DNA from: Mesorhizobium sp. B4-1-4
GTDB taxonomy: Bacteria > Pseudomonadota > Alphaproteobacteria > Rhizobiales > Rhizobiaceae
Direction of reading: 5' to 3'
Length of the DNA stretch: 64,000 nucleotides
NCBI RefSeq assembly: GCF_006439395.2
Contig: NZ_CP083950.1
Span: forward strand, 372,001 to 436,000
The translations under genes and the position numbers were made by a program. Below are positions 46,400 through 55,114 of the stretch, piece by piece (the first letter of the stretch is position 1; every line of letters starts with the position of its first letter). The notes below the pieces were generated by a model. It worked only from the letters and a program-made list of their open reading frames with translations. It was not told the DNA's origin and did not search any database.

Positions 46400-47491
46400 A
46401 TGTCCGACGTCGAACTACGCAAGATTTCCAAGAGCTTCCAGAATCTGAAGGTCGTGCACGATATTGATCTCGACATCGACAAGGGCGAATTCGTCGTTCT
46501 CGTCGGACCGTCCGGATGCGGCAAGTCGACGACATTACGCATGGTGGCTGGACTGGAGAGGCCAAGCGGCGGCGAGATCCATATTGGCGGCAAGCTGGTC
46601 AACAACGTCCAGGCCAGGGATCGCGATATCGCGATGGTGTTCCAGAGCTATGCGCTCTATCCTCAGATGACGGTGGCGCAGAACATGGCTTTCGGCCTGC
46701 GCATCCGCAAGGTGCCGGAAGCGGAGGTGACACAACGCATCGCCCGCGTCGCCGATATCCTTGATCTCAGCGAACTCCTGCAGCGCAAACCGCACCAATT
46801 GTCCGGAGGTCAGCGCCAGCGTGTCGCCATGGGCCGCGCCATGGTGCGGCAGCCGAAAGTTTTCCTGTTCGACGAGCCGCTCTCCAATCTCGATGCCAAG
46901 CTCCGGGTCAAGATGCGCGCCGAGATCAAGAAGCTGCATCAGATGGTCGCCACCACCACCGTCTATGTCACGCACGACCAGGTTGAGGCGATGACGCTGG
47001 CCGACCGTGTCGTGGTGATGAACAGGGGCCGCATCGAACAGATCGGGCCGCCCAATGAGCTTTATCATGAGCCAGCCAGCCGCTTTGTCGCCGGCTTCAT
47101 CGGCAGCCCCGGTATGAACTTCTTCAAATGCCGGCTGGAGGCGCGCGGCGACGGGCTGGCGGTGGTGCTGGGCAACGACACCGCGCTCGCCGTGCCGGCT
47201 TCCCGCACCGCGCGCTATGCTGGCCATGTCGGGCGCGAGCTCGAATTCGGCCTGAGGCCCGAGCACATCACCGAGCATCGCGAGCGGCCTGACACCGTCG
47301 GGATCAAGGTGCCGGTCGAGGTCGTCGAGCCGATGGGTATGGAGACGCTGCTGCATGTTCTGATCGCCGGCGCCGAGGCGACGGCGCGCATCGACCCGGC
47401 GGCGACGCCGAAACCGGGCGAGACGGCGACGCTGTCGCTCGGCATGGGCCATATGCACCTTCTCGATCCCGAAAGCGGCAAGGTGCTCTGA
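46400..47491 (+). CDS. Sugar ABC transporter ATP-binding protein (UgpC/MsmK/MalK-like)
   Basis: A 363-residue ATPase. Walker A GPSGCGKST (~38), Q-loop VFQSYALYPQMTV, signature LSGGQRQRVAMGRAM, Walker B VFLFDEPLSNLDAKLRVKMR, H-loop TVYVTHDQVEAM. A C-terminal TOBE/OB regulatory domain follows (ELEFGLRPEHITEH, MGHMHLLDPESG). It closes the carbohydrate operon and powers the MalFG-like permeases. Confidence 0.95.
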   Translation: MSDVELRKISKSFQNLKVVHDIDLDIDKGEFVVLVGPSGCGKSTTLRMVAGLERPSGGEIHIGGKLVNNVQARDRDIAMVFQSYALYPQMTVAQNMAFGLRIRKVPEAEVTQRIARVADILDLSELLQRKPHQLSGGQRQRVAMGRAMVRQPKVFLFDEPLSNLDAKLRVKMRAEIKKLHQMVATTTVYVTHDQVEAMTLADRVVVMNRGRIEQIGPPNELYHEPASRFVAGFIGSPGMNFFKCRLEARGDGLAVVLGNDTALAVPASRTARYAGHVGRELEFGLRPEHITEHRERPDTVGIKVPVEVVEPMGMETLLHVLIAGAEATARIDPAATPKPGETATLSLGMGHMHLLDPESGKVL

Positions 47492-47544
47492 AGGCTCCGC
47501 ACAGACGACAACGGCTCCGCCACACTTTCACGTGTCAAAAACCT

Positions 47545-47579
47545 AAAACAATATATTATCCGTTGACAAATATAATTTT
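47545..47579 (+). promoter_or_regulatory. AT-rich motif with TTGACA shared with 52318-52353
   Basis: The sequence AACAATATATTATCCGTTGA followed by CAAATATAATTTT matches the one in front of the FAH-family gene at 52318-52353 at most positions, in the same orientation. It includes a TTGACA that could be a -35 box. It stands ~80 bp before the PotA-like ATPase start. The shared motif suggests one promoter/operator type for the importer and the catabolic operon, probably bound by the FadR-type regulator at 51546-52247. Confidence 0.6.
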
Positions 47580-47658
47580 GGAGCGAATTTTTAGATGCGG
47601 CGCCAGACGACCGTGATGACCTTCGACGAGAGGGCCATCTCCATGCAGTCCCAGGAAT

Positions 47659-48666
47659 GTGCCGGTCATGATCGACATCCAGAGCGTGTCAAAATCCTTC
47701 GTGACCAGGGACGCCGATCCGGTCCGCGCGCTGAATGAAGTCAGCCTGGAGATCTACGACAACGAGTTCTTCACGCTGCTCGGCCCGTCGGGCTGCGGCA
47801 AGACAACCTTGTTGCGCCTGATCGCCGGCTTCGAAGCGCCGAGTTCAGGCGCCATCCGCATCGCTGGCAGCGACGTCGCCGCGCTGCCGCCGCAGAAGCG
47901 GCCGGTCAACACGGTGTTCCAGAGCTACGCGCTGTTCCCGCATATGAGCGTGGCCGAGAATGTCGCGTTCGGGCTGGAAATGCAGAACGCGCCGAAATCG
48001 CTGATCGATGACCGCGTCAGAGAAGCGCTTGAAATGGTGCGGCTGCAAGGCTTCGCCGCGCGGCGCCCGGCGCAATTGTCGGGTGGCCAGCAACAGCGCG
48101 TCGCGGTGGCGCGCGCGCTGGCGCCGAAGCCCAGCGTGCTTCTGCTCGACGAGCCGCTTTCGGCGCTCGATCTCAAGCTGCGCAAGGGCATGCAAAGCGA
48201 ATTGAAGCGGCTGCAGCGCGGAACCGGCATCACCTTCGTGCTGGTCACCCACGACCAGGAGGAGGCGCTGGCCATGTCCGACCGCATCGCCGTGATGTGC
48301 GGCGGCGACGTGCTGCAGATCGGTACGCCCAAGGATATCTACGACAATCCGCAGGACCGCTTCGTCGCCGACTTCATCGGCGAGTCCAACCTTTTGCCGG
48401 GTGCCGCCCTTGGCCGCGATCCGGCAAAGACGATCGTCGTGCGGCCTGAACACATCGTCGTCTCGCCGGCCTTGGATGGCGTCCGGGGACATGCCAGGGG
48501 CGCGGTCTCGGCCATCACCTTCCTTGGCTCCGACACGCTCTACGAGATCGTGCTGGAGGAGGGAGCAAAGCTGCATTCGCGCACGCGCGGCGGTGCGTCG
48601 CTGTCGACAGGCGATAGCGTCGTCGTCGACTGGGCGCGCCATGTCGAACGCGAACTGGCGAACTGA
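47659..48666 (+). CDS. Spermidine/putrescine-type ABC transporter ATP-binding protein (PotA-like)
   Basis: A 335-residue ATPase from GTG 47659; an ATG at 47668 is the alternative start. Walker [30 protein letters not shown], signature [20 protein letters not shown], Walker [22 protein letters not shown]-loop [17 protein letters not shown]-terminal TOBE domain ([20 protein letters not shown]). It begins the PotABCD-type operon 168 bp after the previous operon, with its own AT-rich promoter region. The ligand may be a polyamine or another cationic/amide compound. Confidence 0.93.
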   Translation: MPVMIDIQSVSKSFVTRDADPVRALNEVSLEIYDNEFFTLLGPSGCGKTTLLRLIAGFEAPSSGAIRIAGSDVAALPPQKRPVNTVFQSYALFPHMSVAENVAFGLEMQNAPKSLIDDRVREALEMVRLQGFAARRPAQLSGGQQQRVAVARALAPKPSVLLLDEPLSALDLKLRKGMQSELKRLQRGTGITFVLVTHDQEEALAMSDRIAVMCGGDVLQIGTPKDIYDNPQDRFVADFIGESNLLPGAALGRDPAKTIVVRPEHIVVSPALDGVRGHARGAVSAITFLGSDTLYEIVLEEGAKLHSRTRGGASLSTGDSVVVDWARHVERELAN

Positions 48667-48667
48667 G

Positions 48668-49537
48668 ATGGGTCCGAACCGCACCTATCTTTTGATTGCG
48701 CCGGCCATGCTGGTCATCGGCATCTTCATGGTCCTGCCGCTGTTCCTGGCGGTCGGTTATTCCTTCATGACCGCCAACCCCTATGGCGGCGTAACCCAGC
48801 CGCCAACTTTTGACGCCTATCTGCAATTCCTCTACCAGCGCGATTTCGACGACAGCCTGGTGTTCTCGCCGAGCTATGCGCTAATCATCCTGCGCTCGGT
48901 CTATCTCGCTGTCGCCACCACCTTGATCTGCCTCGTGCTCGGCCTGCCGGTCGCATGGTATATCGTCTGCCAGACGCCAGAGCGGCGTCGGGTGCTTCTG
49001 TTCGCCGTCACGCTGCCGTTCTGGATCAACACGCTGATCCGCACCTATTGCTGGATCCTGATCCTGCGCGACGAGGGTCTGGCCAACGGCGCGCTGCGCC
49101 ATGCCGGTATCATCTCCGATCCGTTGCCGCTGCTCTACAATGACGGGTCGATCCTGCTCGGTCTCGTATACACCTTCCTGCCTTTCATGGTGCTGCCGAT
49201 CTATTCGACGCTGGAGCGCCTCGACCCCAGGCTGATCGAGGCCGCTTACGATCTCTACGCCAGCCGCACCGCCGTCTTCCGCCGCATCGTCTGGCCGCTG
49301 GCGAGGCCCGGCGCCTTGGCCGGCGCGACGCTAGTCTTCGCGCCGGCGCTGGGCTCATTCCTGGCGCCGGACCTGCTCGGCGGCGGCAAGAAGCTGCTGA
49401 TCGGCAGCCTGATCCAGATGCAGTTCACCTCGTCGCGCAACTGGCCTTTTGGTGCAGCGCTTTCAACCGTGGTTACTGTCGTCGTGCTGACCGTCTTTGT
49501 CATCCGCTCGCGCAAAGCCGGGGAGCAACGGCGATGA
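48668..49537 (+). CDS. PotB-like ABC transporter permease
   Basis: The ATG at 48668 is one base after the ATPase stop; 289 residues. Hydrophobic helices include TYLLIAPAMLVIGIFMVLPL, VYLAVATTLICLVLGLPVAW and LPFWINTLIRTYCWILIL. The EAA loop reads LIEAAYDLYASRTAVFRRIV. It pairs with the PotC-like permease, whose start overlaps its stop. A much longer frame upstream of 48668 is only a shadow inside the ATPase gene. Confidence 0.93.
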   Translation: MGPNRTYLLIAPAMLVIGIFMVLPLFLAVGYSFMTANPYGGVTQPPTFDAYLQFLYQRDFDDSLVFSPSYALIILRSVYLAVATTLICLVLGLPVAWYIVCQTPERRRVLLFAVTLPFWINTLIRTYCWILILRDEGLANGALRHAGIISDPLPLLYNDGSILLGLVYTFLPFMVLPIYSTLERLDPRLIEAAYDLYASRTAVFRRIVWPLARPGALAGATLVFAPALGSFLAPDLLGGGKKLLIGSLIQMQFTSSRNWPFGAALSTVVTVVVLTVFVIRSRKAGEQRR

Positions 49538-50337
49538 ATGGCGCAAAACCGTTCGACTGGCGGCACACGCCGGGCCTGTCGGTCTACACCGCTCTGATAT
49601 TCGTGTTCTTCTACGCGCCGCTGCTGATCCTGGTTATCTACGCCTTCAATTCGAGCCGGCTGGTCACCGTGTGGTCCGGCTTCAGTTTCAAATGGTTCAT
49701 CGCGGTCGCCAACAATGGCGCGATCCGCGACGCCGCCTTTAACAGCCTCATCATCGCTATCGTTGCCACCATCGCCTCGACGGCCATCGCTACGGCCGGT
49801 GCTCTGGCGCTCGAACGCGGCCGGCTGCGTTTCGGGCGCGGCGCGGCAACCGCCCTGATCGCCATGCCGCTGGTGGTGCCGGAGATCGTGGTGGCGATCA
49901 CCACATTGATCTTCTTTTCCGGGCTCGGCATGCATCACGGGCTGATCAACCTGATGATCGCCCATACCGTCTTTTGCATCCCGTTCGCGTTGCTGCCGAT
50001 CCAGGCGCGGCTGCGCGACATGGGCGGCACGCTGGAGGAGGCGGGACGCGACCTCTATGCCGACGAGTGGCGGCTGTTTCGCCGGATCACGCTGCCCTTG
50101 CTGACCCCGGCGATTCTGGCAGGCGCCATCATGGCTTTCGTCGTCTCGCTCGATGATTTCCTGATCTCGATGATGGTGTCGAGCGCCGGCTCGACCACTC
50201 TGCCGGTCTACATCTACGGCATGATGCGGCTTGGCGTGACGCCCGAGGTCAACGCCATCTCCACCATCCTTCTTACCGTTTCCATCATCTTCGTCGCGGC
50301 GGCCCTGCTCGTCGGACGGCGCAACCGATTTGCCTGA
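49534..50337 (+). CDS. PotC-like ABC transporter permease
   Basis: A 267-residue permease with its ATG overlapping the PotB-like stop (ATGA). Helices include VYTALIFVFFYAPLLILVIY and LIIAIVATIASTAIATAGAL. EAA loop LEEAGRDLYADEWRLFRRIT; the VSLDDFLISMMVSSAGSTTL segment is typical of PotC. A rhizobial-type palindrome starts directly after the stop, then the binding-protein gene. Confidence 0.94.
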   Translation: MNGAKPFDWRHTPGLSVYTALIFVFFYAPLLILVIYAFNSSRLVTVWSGFSFKWFIAVANNGAIRDAAFNSLIIAIVATIASTAIATAGALALERGRLRFGRGAATALIAMPLVVPEIVVAITTLIFFSGLGMHHGLINLMIAHTVFCIPFALLPIQARLRDMGGTLEEAGRDLYADEWRLFRRITLPLLTPAILAGAIMAFVVSLDDFLISMMVSSAGSTTLPVYIYGMMRLGVTPEVNAISTILLTVSIIFVAAALLVGRRNRFA

Positions 50338-50382
50338 CCATGATCCTGAAAAGTGGGAACCGGTTTTCGGAGGAGATCATGG
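50338..50382. repeat. Rhizobial intergenic palindrome (RIME-like) between potC-like and potD-like genes
   Basis: CCATGATC (50338-50345) and GATCATGG (50375-50382) form the outer stem. CTGAAAA and TTTTCGG form the inner stem around AAGTGGGAACCGGTTTTC. This sequence type recurs in intergenic regions of Rhizobiaceae and Phyllobacteriaceae genomes; recognition is from memory. Inside the operon it could stabilise or process the mRNA between permease and binding protein. Confidence 0.75.
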
Positions 50383-50428
50383 TCAAACAAGAAGTCACAA
50401 CAAAGAAACCAGTCAGAGGAGAACGACC

Positions 50429-51475
50429 GTGACCAAATGGAAGGAAGGACTTTCGAAAACAGCCTTGGCCGCCGCCATGCTGGGGGCGATCACCACCACC
50501 GCACTCGCCGATGCCGGTGAACTGCATATCTACAACTGGACCGACTATACCTCGGACGAAATGATCAAGAAGTTCGAGGCAGAGACCGGGATCAAGGTCA
50601 CCATCGACACCTACGATTCCAACGAGACCGCACTCGCCAAGCTGAGTTCGGGTGCTGCCGGCTATGACGTGATGATCATCAGCAACGACTTCGTGCCGAT
50701 CTTCGTCAAGCAGAAGCTGTTCCAAGAAGTCGATGCGGGCGCGATGCCGAATTTTAAAAACGTCGATCCGAAATGGCAGCACCGTCCCTGGGATCCCGAT
50801 GCTAAATACACCGTGCCATGGGTGTGGGGTACCACCTCCTATTCGGTCGACACATCAGTCTACAAAGGCCCGACCGACAGCCTGAAACCGCTGTTCGATC
50901 CGCCGGCGGAACTCAAGGGCAAGGTCGGCATGTTCGGCTCGCCGACCGAAGTGATGTCGCTGGCGCTGGTCTATCTCGGCAAGGACCAGTGCAACAGCAA
51001 TCCAGCCGACCTCAAGGAACTTGACGCCTTGCTCGAGGCGCAGAAGCCCTTTGTGAAGGTCTACAATTCCGATGGTATCGTCGAGCGCCAGGTTGCCGGC
51101 GAGACGGTCATGCACGAGCAATGGTCGGGCAAGGCGCTGGCGACGCGACAGCAGAAATCGACGGTCAAATACGTCTATCCCAAGGAAGGCGTTGTCGGCT
51201 GGATGGATAATGTCGCCGTGCCGACCAGCGCGCCCAATGTCGAGCACGCCAAGAAGTTCCTCAATTTTCTGATGGATCCGCAAAACATCGCGCTGCAGCA
51301 GAAATATACCGGCTACCAGAGCGCGATCGCTGGATCGAACAAGCTCCTGGCGCCCGATGTCGGCGGCTCGCCCGAATTCAATCCGCCGGCCGATCTCAAG
51401 ATCACCTTCGCGCCGTCATGCGACGAGAAGGCGATCCGCGCCTATGACCGCATCTGGACCAATCTGCGACAGTAG
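50429..51475 (+). CDS. PotD/PotF-like periplasmic substrate-binding protein
   Basis: I choose the GTG at 50429, preceded by AGAGGAGAACGACC; 348 residues with a signal peptide ending TTTALADA. The mature start GELHIYNWTDYTSDEMIKKF is typical of polyamine binding proteins, as are ETGIKVTIDTYDSNETALAK, YTVPWVWGTTSYSVD and GWMDNVAVPTSAPNVEHAKK. Some polyamine-contacting acidic/aromatic positions appear kept, but ligand prediction is not safe. It is the last gene of the importer operon and ends at a strong hairpin. Confidence 0.92.
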   Translation: MTKWKEGLSKTALAAAMLGAITTTALADAGELHIYNWTDYTSDEMIKKFEAETGIKVTIDTYDSNETALAKLSSGAAGYDVMIISNDFVPIFVKQKLFQEVDAGAMPNFKNVDPKWQHRPWDPDAKYTVPWVWGTTSYSVDTSVYKGPTDSLKPLFDPPAELKGKVGMFGSPTEVMSLALVYLGKDQCNSNPADLKELDALLEAQKPFVKVYNSDGIVERQVAGETVMHEQWSGKALATRQQKSTVKYVYPKEGVVGWMDNVAVPTSAPNVEHAKKFLNFLMDPQNIALQQKYTGYQSAIAGSNKLLAPDVGGSPEFNPPADLKITFAPSCDEKAIRAYDRIWTNLRQ

Positions 51476-51484
51476 GCGGCGATG

Positions 51485-51518
51485 CAAAACGCCGTCCAGT
51501 TGCACGGACGGCGTTTTG
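51485..51518. terminator. Bidirectional terminator hairpin
   Basis: CAAAACGCCGTCC (51485-51497) pairs perfectly with GGACGGCGTTTTG (51506-51518) around an 8-nt loop. The GC stem with A/T flanks on both sides fits a terminator working in both directions between the convergent potD-like and GntR genes. Confidence 0.85.
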
Positions 51519-51545
51519 TACTTCCGGAGAAAGTTGGATGAAACG

Positions 51546-52247
51546 CTACGCCCGCACCGTCGTCTTGCGTGCCGGAAGGTCGGAGGTCTCCGCCGCAAGC
51601 AGGATGTCGGTGGTGACAGCCAGATGCGCCGCCAGCAGTTCGGCTGCCTTTTCTGCATCGCGGTCGAGCACGGCAGCGGCGAGGTCCTGATGTTCCTTGC
51701 CGATGTTGCGGGCTCTTGGCGCCAGCGAGACCGAACGGCGGCGGTAGCGCTCGCTCTGGTCGTAAAGCTGGTCGCGCAGGCGCAGCAGCCAATGGCTATC
51801 GCAGCCGGCGACAAGCGCCTTGTGGAAGGCTGCGTGCGCGGTCGCCCATTCGTCGCTCGAATGCACGGGATCGTCGGGCGTGTGCTCGGGGGTGCGCGAC
51901 AGCCTGTGGAGAGCGGCCACCAGTTGCGATTCCCAGACGACGTCGCCAACCTCGATGGCGCGGCGGATGCACAAAGTCTCGATCTGGATGCGCGTCTTGG
52001 TAAGATCGAGCAGGTCCTCGGCCGAGATCGGAGCGGCACGAAAGCCACGCTGCGGTTCGGCCACGACGAGGCCCTCGGAGGTCAGCCGCGACAGCGCCTC
52101 GCGTATAGCGCCAAGGCTGACGGACAGCCTGTCGCAGAGCTCCTGGACCTTGAGCCGGCTGCCCGGTTCGATCCGGCACGACAAGAGATCGGCGCGCAAA
52201 TCTTCATACGCGCCCTGGGTGAGATTGATCGAGCCTTCCCTAGCCAT
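51546..52247 (-). CDS. GntR family regulator, FadR/FCD subfamily
   Basis: A 233-residue regulator, ATG 52247. HTH at ~20-75 (KVQELCDRLSVSLGAIREAL, SRLTSEGLVVAEPQRGFRAA), then an all-helical FCD domain with metal-binding His candidates (RIQIETLCIRRAIEVGDVVW, HSSDEWATAHAAFHKALVAG). It is divergent from the FAH-family gene and convergent with the importer. The same ~35-bp motif precedes both of those operons, so it probably controls both in response to a pathway acid. Confidence 0.92.
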   Translation of the reverse strand: MAREGSINLTQGAYEDLRADLLSCRIEPGSRLKVQELCDRLSVSLGAIREALSRLTSEGLVVAEPQRGFRAAPISAEDLLDLTKTRIQIETLCIRRAIEVGDVVWESQLVAALHRLSRTPEHTPDDPVHSSDEWATAHAAFHKALVAGCDSHWLLRLRDQLYDQSERYRRRSVSLAPRARNIGKEHQDLAAAVLDRDAEKAAELLAAHLAVTTDILLAAETSDLPARKTTVRA

Positions 52248-52317
52248 CCGTTTGCCTGCGGGCGAATCCGTCCATCGAGGAGCCTTGATACATTATCTCT
52301 GGCAGAAGTCAGAATGC

Positions 52318-52353
52318 AAAATAATATATTCTATGTTGACAGATATATAATTT
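52318..52353 (+). promoter_or_regulatory. AT-rich motif with TTGACA shared with 47545-47579
   Basis: AATAATATATTCTATGTTGA followed by CAGATATATAATTT closely repeats the motif before the PotA-like gene. It lies between the FadR-type regulator start (52247) and the FAH-family gene start (52393). It contains TTGACA at a plausible -35 position and ATATAT half-sites. Likely an operator/promoter of a common regulon. Confidence 0.6.
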
Positions 52354-52392
52354 CTCAACAAAGTCCAGCCTTCAGAAGCGAGGAAAAGACCA

Positions 52393-53277
52393 GTGCGATT
52401 TGCAGCCTATAAATCGCCGCGGGGACCTGGGCTGGCGATCGCCTTGCCGGCAGGCGAGTTCCGCGGCATTGACGCAAGCGACGCGATGTTTCCCGGATGG
52501 CTCGACGAGTTGATCGCTGATGGCGTGCAGGCGTTGCATGCCGCTGGCGGGCGGCTGGCCTGCGGGCGCCGGATCGATCCGGAATGGGTAGAATGGCTGC
52601 CGCCGATCTCAAGGCCCGGCAAGATCATCTGTGTCGGCCTGAACTATGTCGATCATTCGATCGAGAGCGGCTTCGTGCCGCCGACCTATCCCACTTTGTT
52701 CGCCCGCTTCTCGACCAGCCTGATCGGGCATGGTGCTGCCATCCGTCGTCCGCAAGCGTCGATCCAGCTCGACTATGAGGGCGAGATGGTGGCCGTCATC
52801 GGCAAGGCCGGCCGCCACATCGCGCCATCCCAGGCGTTGAGCCACGTCGCCGGCTATTCCATCTTCAACGATGCCTCCATCCGCGACTTCCAGACCAAGG
52901 CGCCGCAATGGACCGTCGGCAAGAATTTCGACGGCACCGGCTGTTTCGGTCCGATCTTCGTGACATCAGACGAGTTGCCGCCGGGCGGCAAGGGCCTGCG
53001 CATCCAGACGCGTCTCAACGGTGAGGTCGTCCAGAACGCCTCGACCGACGACATGATCTTCGACGTCGTCTCGCTGATCTCGATCATCAGCGAAGCCATC
53101 ACGCTGGAGCTGGGCGACATTCTCGTCACCGGCACGCCATCGGGCGTCGGCGTGGCGCGCAAGCCGCAGTTGTTCATGAAGCATGGCGATGTCTGCGAGG
53201 TCGAACTCGAAGGCGTCGGCATCCTCTCCAATGTCGTGGCCGACGACGTCGCCGCCCGGCAAGCCGTCAACCAATAA
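52393..53277 (+). CDS. Fumarylacetoacetate hydrolase family protein
   Basis: A 294-residue FAH-fold protein, GTG/ATG-type start at 52393 after GAGGAAAAGACCA. Metal ligands are visible in QLDYEGEMVAVIGKAGRHI (E-x-E) and the later Asp in YSIFNDASIRDFQ. The substrate loop reads ICVGLNYVDHSIESG, and the C-terminal ILVTGTPSGVGVARKPQ is conserved. Family members hydrolyse or decarboxylate 2-keto/acylpyruvate-type acids or hydrate dienoates. It starts the catabolic operon with an amidohydrolase and V4R-like protein, divergent from the FadR-type regulator. Confidence 0.92.
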   Translation: MRFAAYKSPRGPGLAIALPAGEFRGIDASDAMFPGWLDELIADGVQALHAAGGRLACGRRIDPEWVEWLPPISRPGKIICVGLNYVDHSIESGFVPPTYPTLFARFSTSLIGHGAAIRRPQASIQLDYEGEMVAVIGKAGRHIAPSQALSHVAGYSIFNDASIRDFQTKAPQWTVGKNFDGTGCFGPIFVTSDELPPGGKGLRIQTRLNGEVVQNASTDDMIFDVVSLISIISEAITLELGDILVTGTPSGVGVARKPQLFMKHGDVCEVELEGVGILSNVVADDVAARQAVNQ

Positions 53278-53304
53278 CCCCGCCAAACCCGAAAGGACGA
53301 TATC

Positions 53305-54579
53305 ATGACAAGAGTGATGTTTAGAAATGCCATGATCTGGGACGGCACGGGCGCCGACGCCTATCCGGCCGATCTGCTGGTCGACAATGGCCGCATCGTC
53401 ACCATTGCGCGCACGCCAGATCAATTGTCCGGCGACGGTGCGACGACGGTTGAATGCCGCGGTATGACGCTGATGCCTGGCCTCGTCGAAGGCCATGCCC
53501 ATATCTCCTTTGGCGGCGCGATCAAGGATTCCGACCTCGGCCTGATCCCGCCCGAGGAGCATCTTCTGCTCACCATGCGCAATGCCAAGACCTTGCTCGA
53601 CCATGGTTTCACCAGCGCCTATAGTGCGGCAACCTCGAAGCTCAGGCTCGACATCGTCATCCGCAATGAGATCAATGCCGGCCGCTTGCCGGGTCCTCGC
53701 ATGCGCGCTGGCAGCCCGGAGATTACGGTCACCGGCGGTCTCGGCGACGAGCGCCAGCAGCATATGTATCACGAGAGCTTCGGCATGATCGCCGATGGCG
53801 TCGAGGAGATCACCAAGGCGGTGCGGCTCTGCTGTCGCGAAGGCGCCGACAACATCAAGATCAATATCTCCGGCGATGATCTGAGCCCGGCGGCGCATGG
53901 CGGCCTTACCGTCATGAGCGAGGCCGAAGTGCGGACGGCGGTGCAGGTGGCGCGTGACTTCGGCAAGAAGATCAACTGCCATGCCCGCGCCGCCGGCTCG
54001 GTCAAGCGCGCGGTCAAATGCGGCGTCGACGTCATCTACCACTGCGAATCCGCCGACGAGGAGGCGCTGGACGCGCTGGAATCGGCCAAGGACCGCATCT
54101 TCGTCGGCCCGGCCATCGGCATCATCTACGGCACGCTCTATGAGGGCGAGCCCTTCGGCTTCACGCATGAGATGGCGGTGAAGTTCGGCATGCAGCGCAT
54201 CCTGGACGACAGCCGCAAGGTCTACACGGAACTCCGCAAGCGCGGCGTGCGCGCGTTGATCGGTGGCGACTACGGCTTCGCGCAGACGCCGCAAGGCACC
54301 AATGCGCGCGACCTCAAGCATTTCGTCGACCTGCTCGGCTATTCGCCCAGCGAAGCCTTGCAATGCGGCACGCGACTCGGCGGCCAGGTGATGGGCCTTG
54401 GCGATGAGCTTGGCATGGTCAAGGAAGGCTTCATCGCCGATCTGCTGCTAGTCAATGGCGACCCGCTGAAGGATCTCGACATGATGGTGCATGAGAAGAA
54501 CCTCATCGTCATCATGAAGGACGGCGAGCTCTACAAGGACCAGTCCGCCTCCGTCGCCGCGCAGCGGCAGGCAGCTTGA
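53305..54579 (+). CDS. Metal-dependent amidohydrolase (imidazolonepropionase/prolidase-like)
   Basis: A 424-residue TIM-barrel amidohydrolase, ATG 53305 after CGAAAGGACGATATC. Metal-binding H-x-H in VEGHAHISFGGA, bridging Lys in DNIKINISGDDL, further His in KINCHARAAGSVK and DVIYHCESADE, and a catalytic Asp in ALIGGDYGFAQTPQ. The C-terminal beta domain ends LLLVNGDPLKDLDMMVHEKN. Enzymes of this branch open cyclic amides or cleave C-terminal prolyl or other amide bonds. Together with the PotD-type importer this suggests uptake and hydrolysis of a small amide-containing compound. Confidence 0.92.
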   Translation: MTRVMFRNAMIWDGTGADAYPADLLVDNGRIVTIARTPDQLSGDGATTVECRGMTLMPGLVEGHAHISFGGAIKDSDLGLIPPEEHLLLTMRNAKTLLDHGFTSAYSAATSKLRLDIVIRNEINAGRLPGPRMRAGSPEITVTGGLGDERQQHMYHESFGMIADGVEEITKAVRLCCREGADNIKINISGDDLSPAAHGGLTVMSEAEVRTAVQVARDFGKKINCHARAAGSVKRAVKCGVDVIYHCESADEEALDALESAKDRIFVGPAIGIIYGTLYEGEPFGFTHEMAVKFGMQRILDDSRKVYTELRKRGVRALIGGDYGFAQTPQGTNARDLKHFVDLLGYSPSEALQCGTRLGGQVMGLGDELGMVKEGFIADLLLVNGDPLKDLDMMVHEKNLIVIMKDGELYKDQSASVAAQRQAA

Positions 54580-54583
54580 GATC

Positions 54584-55114
54584 ATGCGGCCCCAGGTTCC
54601 GATCGATGTCGATGAGACAAGCGGCATCTGGCGGACCGACGAGCTGCCCATGGTCTATCTGCCCAGGCACTTTCTGGTGAACAATCATCTCGCGGTTGAG
54701 GAAGCCCTAGGCCGCGAGACCTACCGCGCCATCCTGCGTCAGGCGACGGCAAAGTCCGCCATCGAATGGTGCGAGGCGCAAGTCCGTGGCAAGGGTCTCC
54801 ATCGCGAGGCGACATTCCGCCACTATTTCCAGCGCCTGTCGCAGCGCGGCTGGGGCCAGTTCTCGATCGATATGTTGGACGTTGCCGGCAGTCGCGGAAG
54901 CATCAGCCTCAGGAATTCGATCTTTGCCCTCGAGGCCGGGCAGCGACCCGGCCAGCGCGTCTGCTACATGTTCGAGGGCTTTGTCACCGGCGCGCTTTCG
55001 TTTCTGCTTCGTCACTCGGCGGCGAAGTCGGGCAAGATCGAAGCGGAGGAGATACACTGCGCCTGCGAAGGCCAGCACGATCATTGCCGGTTCGACTTCT
55101 CGTTAACGCCATAA
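54584..55114 (+). CDS. V4R-domain-like small protein
   Basis: A 176-residue protein starting 4 bp after the amidohydrolase stop. The C-terminal part has the V4R (4-vinyl reductase) look: a Gly-rich FEGFVTGALSFLLRHSAAK helix and the Cys/His cluster IHCACEGQHDHCRFDFS, which could bind a small ligand or metal. The N-terminal part (GIWRTDELPMVYLPRHFLVN) is not one I recognise. V4R domains bind small hydrocarbon-type ligands in sensors and enzymes. Its place at the end of a catabolic operon suggests an accessory or enzymatic step in the same pathway. Confidence 0.7.
   Translation: MRPQVPIDVDETSGIWRTDELPMVYLPRHFLVNNHLAVEEALGRETYRAILRQATAKSAIEWCEAQVRGKGLHREATFRHYFQRLSQRGWGQFSIDMLDVAGSRGSISLRNSIFALEAGQRPGQRVCYMFEGFVTGALSFLLRHSAAKSGKIEAEEIHCACEGQHDHCRFDFSLTP

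Noticed and set aside
48401..48667. N-terminal extension of the PotB-like permease
   Set aside because: The extension lies entirely inside the PotA-like ATPase gene in another frame. The ATG at 48668 starts a normal-length permease.
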